Assembly: GCA_003230795.1 (NCBI GenBank)
Contig: QIGM01000341.1
Span: 1 to 10,890 of the forward strand
Source: a bacterium
GTDB taxonomy: Bacteria > Bdellovibrionota_C > UBA2361 > SZUA-149
Direction: 5' to 3'
Length of the DNA: 10,890 bases
Part shown: one piece after another, positions 1 through 5,604 of the stretch
Layout: the number at the start of each line of letters is the position of its first letter
Position numbering within the stretch: position 1 is the stretch's first letter
Notes under the pieces: generated by a model
Seen by the model: the letters and a program-made list of their open reading frames with translations, nothing else
Told to the model about the DNA's origin: nothing
The model's database searches: none
Translations under genes and position numbers: made by a program

Positions 1-265
1 GATGAAGCAGCGATTAAGTTCAGCAATACTTTCTTCGATTGTGAAGAGATGCCACACACACTTAGTTTTTAGTTCATTTGATTTTTACCGAAAGCACTAT
101 TTGACTTTTCGCGATCTATCGCCAGTCGCACTTAAGGTATTGAACGCATTCAAAGAACAGCCTGAAGTCCGACTACAAAGCAAGAGTATCGTTGAAGAAA
201 CCGGACTTGCTCCGGCAGCAGTGGCGTTAATTATCACAAACTTGACGGTAATCTGTTTTTCTTAG
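1..265 (+). pseudogene. Decayed or frameshifted 3' end of a Fic-like protein gene (partial)
   Basis: The open frame from base 2 runs to a TAG at 263-265. Its second half (about 115-245) reads like the C-terminal winged-helix tail of Fic-family AMP-transferases: a helix SPVALKVLNAFKEQP followed by SIVEETGLAPAAVALIITNL. In Fic proteins that stretch normally continues with a wing of roughly LGIVxExTGxxRxR; here it stops after eight unrelated residues (TVICFS-type tail). The first 70 bases read more naturally in frame 1 (DEAAIKFSNTFFDCEEM, then a stop at 70-72), so a frameshift near 50-70 is plausible. The gene enters from beyond the left edge, and the Fic catalytic HPFxxGNGR motif is not in the window. 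The family assignment rests on the tail only; another wHTH-bearing protein is possible. Confidence 0.35.
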
Positions 266-433
266 TTGATTAATGCTAGTATACGCAGATCCTTGTGGTT
301 TTTTTGGCCGTCGAGGATTGCTCGGTTACCTGCTCCTTACGCTGTTTGTATTGGGAAGAGTCCTACTAGCTTTTCGAGTGATGCTTCTGCACCACCCGAG
401 AAGCAGTAGTGGATGCAAAACACAGGTTTTCAA

Positions 434-528
434 AGTGTGTTCCGTCGGCACCGCAGTCGCTACTTGCGCAAAAAGCGTAAGTGCAGAACTGCGGTGTCGA
501 CGTGTCTGTCACACTCCGGCTACGCCGG
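434..528 (+). ncRNA. Strongly structured 5' leader RNA candidate upstream of the formyltransferase-like gene
   Basis: Three stacked helices share one axis. AGTGTG (434-439) pairs with CACACT (510-515). A 15-bp helix joins CGTCGGCACCGCAGT (443-457) and ACTGCGGTGTCGACG (488-502). After an internal loop (CGC/CAGA), a 9-bp helix joins 461-469 and 475-483, closed by an AAAAA loop (470-474). A separate short hairpin CCGGC-TAC-GCCGG follows at 516-528. All three non-Watson-Crick positions (448/497, 466/478, 461/483) are G-U pairs in a plus-strand transcript but would be A-C mismatches in a minus-strand one. That argues for an RNA read in the same direction as the gene at 556. No U-tract follows, so it is not an ordinary intrinsic terminator. 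I do not recognise a known riboswitch consensus. It could also be a palindromic repeat element. Confidence 0.5.
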
Positions 529-544
529 TCCAAACTCTATAAAC

Positions 545-550
545 AAGGAG
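545..550 (+). promoter_or_regulatory. Shine-Dalgarno AAGGAG that fixes the 556 start
   Basis: AAGGAG ends 5 nt before ATG 556. This favours that start over the in-frame GTG at 481, which has no such site and lies inside the hairpin at 434-515. Confidence 0.8.
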
Positions 551-555
551 AACGC

Positions 556-1302
556 ATGCGTCATCGAATACGCGTTCTTCTCGTAGGAGAAGGACCACGT
601 ATACTTGCGCTTGCAAACGCCATCGTGAATGGCCCCTTAGGCAAGCACTTCGTCATAGTCGGATGGTTACTCGATTCACGACGAAAGGCCGCGAATCGCT
701 TTCAACAGTTCGGTCAGTTTCATGGCGATAGAGAAGAATGCCTGAAACTCGCCGCAGCTCGCAGTGTTTCGACCTTTGACGGATCGATTCACATCGACGC
801 ATTTCGACCCTGGTTGTTCTCACTAGGTGAGATCGACCTTACCTTAATGGCCGGGTTTGGTTGGAGAGTTATTCGACCGCTTATCGATCATGTAAACGGC
901 TGGTGGCTTAACAGTCATCCCTCGCCGAAGTACCAAACGCTCGATGAGTTCGAATGGCCGAATGAGTTCGCTGGACCGCAACCTTATCAGTTGATGTTGC
1001 TCAAAGACGTGCTCGAAGTTGGCATCGTCCTCCACAGTATCGACGAAGAATTCGATCGTGGAGTAGCGCTTGCCCAATCGGAAGGACGTCCGATGTGGAA
1101 CATCACGAAAAGTCTGGAAACGAAGGCTGAGGCAGCGCTCTTTTTGAAGCACATGCACGAGCGTATGGCCGATCCCTACGTGTCTATGATCAGTCGCCTC
1201 GCGCTCCCAATTTGTGAGGCGATTCAGCGCGGTTGGAGTCCTGAACAACTCGCTCGGAGCTTGCCAATTTCTGAGATAATTCAGGAACCAGCTTCTTGCT
1301 AG
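556..1302 (+). CDS. Formyltransferase-fold protein (GART / formyl_trans_N-like), substrate unknown
   Basis: The 248-residue soluble protein starts with a Rossmann-type strand and loop, RVLLVGEGPRIL (6-17). The formyltransferase active-site pattern follows: GFGWRVI (100-106), then WLNSHPSPKY (117-126), then VLHSIDEEFDRGVALAQ (158-174). The catalytic Asn-His-Asp triad of PurN/GART-type 10-formyl-THF transferases corresponds to N119, H121 and D167. Two details differ from the family. The usual HPSLLPKY loop is shortened to HPSPKY, and the spacing from His to Asp is 46 residues instead of about 36, with an acidic insert at 128-140. The C-terminal 60 residues are not recognised. The fold is fairly sure; whether it formylates a nucleotide precursor, an amino sugar or something else cannot be told. 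It stands alone, downstream of a structured leader, with no purine or LPS neighbour visible. Confidence 0.75.
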   Translation: MRHRIRVLLVGEGPRILALANAIVNGPLGKHFVIVGWLLDSRRKAANRFQQFGQFHGDREECLKLAAARSVSTFDGSIHIDAFRPWLFSLGEIDLTLMAGFGWRVIRPLIDHVNGWWLNSHPSPKYQTLDEFEWPNEFAGPQPYQLMLLKDVLEVGIVLHSIDEEFDRGVALAQSEGRPMWNITKSLETKAEAALFLKHMHERMADPYVSMISRLALPICEAIQRGWSPEQLARSLPISEIIQEPASC

Positions 1303-1336
1303 TCGACTTCTAACTCGGCTGAGTCGAACGGTTTTT
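1303..1336 (+). terminator. Weak intrinsic terminator after the formyltransferase-like gene
   Basis: TCGACT (1303-1308) pairs with AGTCGA (1322-1327), plus a T-G closing pair. The 11-nt loop can itself form ACTC/GAGT instead. Four bases later comes a run of five T (1332-1336). The stem is AT/GC mixed and the gap before the T-run is long, so efficiency is doubtful. Confidence 0.35.
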
Positions 1337-1400
1337 GGTACGGTCGCCATCCACTGCTCTTCTCAGTCGTGTACTGAGGCTAATCGTAGTTAGGAAAATC

Positions 1401-1418
1401 TTTAGCTACTTTAGCTAT
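1401..1418 (+). repeat. Tandem 9-bp repeat TTTAGCTAC / TTTAGCTAT
   Basis: Two adjacent copies of TTTAGCTA, each with the self-complementary core TAGCTA, lie about 165 bp upstream of the histidine kinase. A further AGCTAA occurs at 1437-1442. The arrangement resembles a regulator binding site, but nothing proves it. The rest of 1337-1580 is AT-rich (a run of T at 1453-1465) and shows no convincing sigma70 promoter or other gene apart from the possible leader ORF at 1543. Confidence 0.3.
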
Positions 1419-1542
1419 TTAGACAGGTGACAAATAAGCTAAGGCTGCTGATTTTTTACTTTTTTAAAGCATTACGGTAAAAACTGAACGAATTTATGTA
1501 TGTTTGCGAGGCTCTGAATTCAAAGCTTCGGTCTTCGACGAC

Positions 1543-1584
1543 ATGCGTATTACCGGATTAAGAGAGCAGGTGCGTACTGCATGA
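1543..1584 (+). CDS. Possible 13-codon leader ORF overlapping the kinase start (ATGA)
   Basis: ATG at 1543 opens MRITGLREQVRTA, and its TGA (1582-1584) overlaps the kinase ATG (1581-1583) in the coupling arrangement ATGA. There is no Shine-Dalgarno ahead of 1543, so translation is uncertain. The overlap could be chance, or it could supply termination-reinitiation coupling for the kinase, whose own AGCAGG site sits a rather long 10 nt before its start. Confidence 0.2.
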   Translation: MRITGLREQVRTA

Positions 1585-3704
1585 ACAGAGCCGACTCAAA
1601 ATTCGACCGGTGCCTCTTTGAACTGGCCGCGATTTGTAATCGTTCCTTCGACGGGCACGAACCCGAGGAATGGCCGCCTCTTCTTGATCGTATCGCTGAG
1701 CTTAGCGGAACTGATACCTGTCAGGTCATCATTTGTTCATCTAGGCAGCATCTTCCCAGCATCGCTCATCAGTGGGCGGAGAAAGAACACAAACCAGAGT
1801 CTCGAGTGCTCAACACCTCTCGTGACACCTTTCCTTGGCTTTTCCCAGAACTAAAAAAGCACTCCCAAGTGTGCGTGTCCGACTGGATTGATATTCCAAA
1901 AGACGCAGCCTTGGAGCGGCGCGATTTTGATCGACAAGGAATTGGATCCTTTGTTGCAACTGAGCTTCGTTACCACGGCTCACTTATCGGATTCATATTG
2001 GCTCATTCCGAAGCCTCAACTCCTGTGTGGGCTGAAGATGATCTACTTTTCCTTACCGAATGCGCAGATTTGATTGCTAACTATCTCGGTCGCACGCGGG
2101 CTGAACATAATCTAATTTCAAAAGTCGTCGAACTTGAGGAGCGGGTCGATAAGACAGAAGCCCGTTACGGCAGCATTTTGGAGAGTCTTGCTGAAGGACT
2201 CGTTATAGCCGACAAGGACGGTCACCTGACGTATTGCAACTCGCGCTTTTGCGAAATCACCGCATTTTCAAAAAACGAAATCCTCGGACGAAGGGTTTAT
2301 GAAGTGTTCTTTCAGAACGCGAAACGTGACATGTCCAAGGAAATTGAGGTCATGCACGAGCGCTACCAGCAACGAATGAAAGGGCGTGCTGAAGAGTATG
2401 AGCTTGAGATTACCCGTCGAGACGGCGAAGTCCGCTGGCTTGAAGTGCGAGCAGCGCCGCTTCGAGATACTACCGGCCAGATTGTCGGCTCTATTGGAAT
2501 GAACATCGATATCACCGAGCGTAAACAGCTCGAAACGCAACTGCGTTGGTCACAAAAGATGGAAGCAGTCGGCCGTCTCGCAGGCGGTGTCGCGCATGAC
2601 TTTAATAATCTACTCACGGTTATTTCTGGCTACGCCAGTATGCTGCTCTCTCACATGGATAAAGAGGATCCAAACCTGAAGAGAGTCCAAGCCATTGGAG
2701 ATGCAAGCGAGGCAGCCTCCTCGCTTACCCAGCAACTATTGACAGTAAGCCGACGCCAAGTGGTGCAACCGAAAGTCTTGCAGCTTAACGACGCCATTGA
2801 ACACATGATCGGCATCATTCAGGGCTTGATCGGTGAAAACATCAGACTTGAAACTGATCTTGCCGAAGATCTTCCGTTCGTCGAAGTGGATCCCGGACAG
2901 CTCCAACAGATCATAATGAACCTTGCGGTGAATGCCAAAGACGCAATGCCATCGGGTGGAAGACTGCGCATCGTCACTTCTAACGTGATGCACGATGGGA
3001 ACAACACGGCCTCCGACTACCCTCTCAAAGTAGGAGAGTACTTGGTGCTCACAATGAGCGACACCGGCGACGGTATGAGTGAGGAGACGCGAGCTCACTT
3101 GTTTGAACCCTTCTTCACCACAAAGAAAGGTGGAACCGGACTAGGGCTTTCAACAGTTTACGGAATCATCAAACAACACGGCGGTAGAATTTCCGTGGCG
3201 TCAAAGCTCGGCGAAGGCTCCGAATTCTCGGTCTATTTCAAGCCGGCAAAAGAAGGTGCGACGCTTGAAGAAGCGAGCGCCGAACTGAAAGTAGGTACCG
3301 GGAACGAGACGATTCTCGTCGTAGAAGATGAAGTCGCTGTTCGCGAGCTAGTTCGCTACTCGCTTGAACAGAAAGGCTATCAGGTCATTGAGGCGCGACA
3401 TGGCGGAGAAGCATTGGAATTGCTTGCAGCGTCTGAGCGACGGATTGACTTGATTCTCACCGACATTGTAATGCCGCACGTAAACGGCTTCGAGTTGTAT
3501 GAGAAAATCATCGCACAGCAACCGGACATGAAGATCTTGATGATGTCTGGCTGTACGCATGATTCAACTATTCCTAAAAACATTTTAAAGTACGGAATAC
3601 CTTTTCTACCAAAACCTTTCGGTCCAGATGTGCTAGCCGACAAAGTTCGCACAGCACTGGATGGGAGCAAGGGTAGCTCATCTAAACAAGGAGCTATCCA
3701 GTAA
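1581..3704 (+). CDS. Soluble hybrid sensor histidine kinase (GAF-PAS-HisKA-HATPase_c-REC)
   Basis: The protein has 707 residues and no membrane segment, so it should sense a cytoplasmic signal. A divergent GAF domain spans about 15-172, ending in a typical VWAEDDLLFLTECADLIANYL. A charged linker (173-195) leads to a PAS/PAC domain (195-315, ending NIDITERK). HisKA (about 325-392) carries phospho-acceptor H339 in GGVAHDFNN. The ATPase domain has the N box (N447, N451), G1 DTGDGM (494-499), F box EPFFTT (509-514) and G2 GGTGLGLS (517-524). The C-terminal receiver (577-692) keeps the acidic residues E582/D583, acceptor D628 in LTDIVMP, S656 and K678 (PKPF). All active residues are present, so it should autophosphorylate and pass phosphate to its own receiver. 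No output regulator or phosphotransferase lies next to it, so the final target is unknown. It appears to be transcribed alone and ends at the hairpin at 3845. Confidence 0.93.
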   Translation: MNRADSKFDRCLFELAAICNRSFDGHEPEEWPPLLDRIAELSGTDTCQVIICSSRQHLPSIAHQWAEKEHKPESRVLNTSRDTFPWLFPELKKHSQVCVSDWIDIPKDAALERRDFDRQGIGSFVATELRYHGSLIGFILAHSEASTPVWAEDDLLFLTECADLIANYLGRTRAEHNLISKVVELEERVDKTEARYGSILESLAEGLVIADKDGHLTYCNSRFCEITAFSKNEILGRRVYEVFFQNAKRDMSKEIEVMHERYQQRMKGRAEEYELEITRRDGEVRWLEVRAAPLRDTTGQIVGSIGMNIDITERKQLETQLRWSQKMEAVGRLAGGVAHDFNNLLTVISGYASMLLSHMDKEDPNLKRVQAIGDASEAASSLTQQLLTVSRRQVVQPKVLQLNDAIEHMIGIIQGLIGENIRLETDLAEDLPFVEVDPGQLQQIIMNLAVNAKDAMPSGGRLRIVTSNVMHDGNNTASDYPLKVGEYLVLTMSDTGDGMSEETRAHLFEPFFTTKKGGTGLGLSTVYGIIKQHGGRISVASKLGEGSEFSVYFKPAKEGATLEEASAELKVGTGNETILVVEDEVAVRELVRYSLEQKGYQVIEARHGGEALELLAASERRIDLILTDIVMPHVNGFELYEKIIAQQPDMKILMMSGCTHDSTIPKNILKYGIPFLPKPFGPDVLADKVRTALDGSKGSSSKQGAIQ

Positions 3705-3755
3705 TAGGTTCTGGGGTTGTTCTGCACTAGCTTCTTTCTCCACACCTTTGTTTGA

Positions 3756-3769
3756 GTAGACGTGTCTAC
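3756..3769. promoter_or_regulatory. Operator-like palindrome GTAGAC-GT-GTCTAC
   Basis: This is a perfect 6-bp inverted repeat with a 2-bp spacer, in the gap ahead of the M20 gene. A related smaller palindrome GTAC-GT-GTAC lies at 3800-3809, so the core ACGTGT occurs twice, 42 bp (about four helical turns) apart. This may be a paired regulator site; function is inferred only from symmetry and spacing. Confidence 0.3.
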
Positions 3770-3844
3770 GAATCGACACTGACGCATGCTGTGCCGATCG
3801 TACGTGTACTGTAACCTCTAATCAGGGTTCCAATTCGTTATTTA

Positions 3845-3869
3845 AAGGTGCTTCGGCGCCTTGGTTTTT
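3845..3869 (+). terminator. Intrinsic terminator with UUCG tetraloop, possibly an attenuator for the M20 gene
   Basis: AAGGTGC (3845-3851) pairs with GCGCCTT (3856-3862) around a TTCG loop, followed by GG and five T (3865-3869). The single non-Watson-Crick pair is T3849-G3858, a U-G in the plus-strand RNA. That fits termination of plus-strand transcription, most simply of the kinase gene 140 bp upstream. Only 31 nt separate the T-run from ATG 3901, too little for a full promoter, and no good -10 is seen there. Transcription of the M20 gene may therefore have to pass through this hairpin. A second small hairpin (TGCCT/GGGCA, 3872-3886) follows. Confidence 0.65.
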
Positions 3870-3900
3870 ACTGCCTGTCCTGGGCAAAAGAAAGGTTCCA

Positions 3901-5373
3901 ATGCCAACTCTACCCAAACTACCACGGACGAAACGAGATTCACCAAAAGAGTTTCCCTTCGACTGGACGTGGGTTAGCGGCGCGCTGCAGCTGCTCGGCG
4001 AAATCGGAAAACTGAGTGATGCAGAAGGCGGAGGCCTTCACGTACGCAGTTGGTCGACAAACGAACTGTGGGTCATGAATCGCATGGCTAAAGTGCTGAT
4101 GGCTAAAAAGCTCGGTCCAACAGTGATCAAGCGGAGCGAAGATGTCTTGGGACAATCGTACTTCCTGTTGGAAGGAACCGATCCCAAAGCAAAAGCTATC
4201 GAATTGATCTGTCACGCCGACACCGTTAAAAATGGTGGAAACTACGACGGTCGACTCGGTTTCGCTCTCGCCGCCAGCGTCGTTCGAGCACTGGGCATCA
4301 TGAAGCATAGATTACGTCACAACTTGCTAATTTCCTGCTATCGCGGGGAAGAAGCAGACGAACTCGGCGTCGGCACGGTCGGCTCATCCGTGATCATCGA
4401 TCGTATCAAGCCAGCGCAGTTCCTCGACATGAAGAATCGTGAAGGAACCACAATGACTGACTTGCTTGGCCGAGAGGAAACGTTGGCAAGCTATCGCGCA
4501 CGCAAACATGCCAAAAGGGAAGGAAAACCCTTACCCGAACCCATTTTTCGAGATCTGAACAAAATTTTCGATCTCGACTGGGAAGTCTTGGCTCAACAGC
4601 GATGCGCTGTAGGCGAAGTTCACATCGAGCAAGGGCGTTCCATGCCGATGGACACCGCAGATGGGGCAAACCCACCTTTCGGAGTCGCTACGTGTCTTGC
4701 AGGTCCTGATCGCTGGACGGTGATTATCAACGGGCAATCTGGACATTCCGGAGCGACACCTATGGTGGAGCCGTTTAAAGGAGAATCGATCCCGGTCAGA
4801 GATTTGGTTTCGGCGCGTCAAGACGCATTGTTGGCTTCGGCTAAAATGCAGGTGATCGCCAACAATATATCTCGAATTTTCTCGGCAAAGAAGTCCTTAC
4901 ATCGTCTGACGATTACGGATGCTGAACCGAGGCCCGGAGGAAGAACCCAAATCGCTGGCATGGTTGAGATTCATCTGGAGATCCGAGACATCGACACCGA
5001 GCGTAAGGGACGTTTATTCGACCAAGTAAAACGTGCCTGGCAGAAGATCGCTAAGGAGGAGAAAGTTGAAGTAACCTTCAGACGAAGTGCCTCTGGCGGT
5101 ACGGTTGATTGCGACGAACGCCTAATCGCGAATTCGCTCTCACTTGCGCAATATTACGACGTTCCGACGCGCAAGATGACCTGCTTCGCTCGCCATGACG
5201 TGGCTAATATCATGGCAGCTGGTGTTCCGGGTTTCTTGATCTTGACGCGCTGTCCAAACGGTTCGCACCTCCCGAACGAGAACGTATCGGAATTCGACCT
5301 CGCGGCTTCATTCCAAATGTTGATGGGAATGATTATGGACATCGATTGGTTTTTTCCGACAACCCAAGACTAA
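3901..5373 (+). CDS. M20-type metallo-amidohydrolase (allantoate / N-carbamoyl-amino-acid amidohydrolase-like)
   Basis: The 490-residue enzyme has an AAAGG Shine-Dalgarno 5 nt before ATG. Two-metal ligands of the family are all visible: H105 in CHADTVKNGG, bridging D116 in YDG, E150/E151 in YRGEEAD, H241 in VHIEQG and H456 in GSHLPNEN. The dimerisation-domain motif GQSGHSGATPM (278-288) and RHDVANI (431-437, in place of the usual GHDA) also fit the HyuC/AmaB/AllC group, which removes an ammonia or carbamoyl group from ureido or N-carbamoyl compounds. It is longer than the usual roughly 410 residues. There is a 20-residue basic N-terminal extension, about 25 extra residues rich in Lys and Arg between E151 and H241 (around 188-215), and about 25 more before H456. 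The substrate cannot be assigned; no hydantoin or purine degradation genes adjoin it. It lacks a signal peptide, so it is cytoplasmic. It converges on the minus-strand gene at 5605. Confidence 0.85.
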   Translation: MPTLPKLPRTKRDSPKEFPFDWTWVSGALQLLGEIGKLSDAEGGGLHVRSWSTNELWVMNRMAKVLMAKKLGPTVIKRSEDVLGQSYFLLEGTDPKAKAIELICHADTVKNGGNYDGRLGFALAASVVRALGIMKHRLRHNLLISCYRGEEADELGVGTVGSSVIIDRIKPAQFLDMKNREGTTMTDLLGREETLASYRARKHAKREGKPLPEPIFRDLNKIFDLDWEVLAQQRCAVGEVHIEQGRSMPMDTADGANPPFGVATCLAGPDRWTVIINGQSGHSGATPMVEPFKGESIPVRDLVSARQDALLASAKMQVIANNISRIFSAKKSLHRLTITDAEPRPGGRTQIAGMVEIHLEIRDIDTERKGRLFDQVKRAWQKIAKEEKVEVTFRRSASGGTVDCDERLIANSLSLAQYYDVPTRKMTCFARHDVANIMAAGVPGFLILTRCPNGSHLPNENVSEFDLAASFQMLMGMIMDIDWFFPTTQD

Positions 5374-5406
5374 GGTATTGAGTTGTTGGGACGTGTGCCT
5401 GCGGCG

Positions 5407-5432
5407 CCGCTTCGTTGGAAACTTCGAAGCGG
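5407..5432. terminator. Perfect 8-bp hairpin in the convergent gap; possible bidirectional terminator without T-tract
   Basis: CCGCTTCG (5407-5414) and CGAAGCGG (5425-5432) pair perfectly around a 10-nt loop, 34 bp after the M20 stop. It sits beside the palindrome GCGGCGCCGC (5401-5410). Neither strand carries a T-run after the stem, so rho-independent action is doubtful. The rest of 5374-5604 shows only the palindrome AAGGGCCCTT (5524-5533) and no gene I would support. Confidence 0.3.
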
Positions 5433-5604
5433 TTGCTGTATGCAGCGATGCCAGGGGAATCGCAGTACACGTACGATTGAAGCAGGCGTGCAACGTCGAG
5501 CTACTCGTCTTTGATGAGGCGCAAAGGGCCCTTCTCTCGAATCGTGCGAAGCTCGCCATCCTTTGCTTAAGTTTTTCAACGCAGTGTAAAACTAGTAGCA
5601 GAGC

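Noticed and set aside
434..528. Integron attC site or retron msr/msd
   Set aside because: No RYYYAAC/GTTRRRY core sites at the ends, no integrase, and no reverse transcriptase nearby.
273..542. 89-codon ORF with a hydrophobic stretch upstream of the formyltransferase-like gene
   Set aside because: It lies over the long hairpin, has no ribosome binding site, and its composition looks like chance; the structured RNA explains the region better.
481..555. GTG start at 481 extending the formyltransferase-like protein by 25 residues
   Set aside because: No Shine-Dalgarno, inside the hairpin, and the extra residues do not resemble the family; ATG 556 has AAGGAG and begins right at the Rossmann strand.
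844..1350. Antisense 168-codon ORF opposite the formyltransferase-like gene
   Set aside because: It is a shadow of the plus-strand gene, whose catalytic motifs are clear, and has no ribosome binding site or recognisable domain.
3825..3840. tRNA T-arm-like GGTTCCAATTC
   Set aside because: The pattern fails at the conserved last C, and no acceptor or anticodon arm can be built around it.
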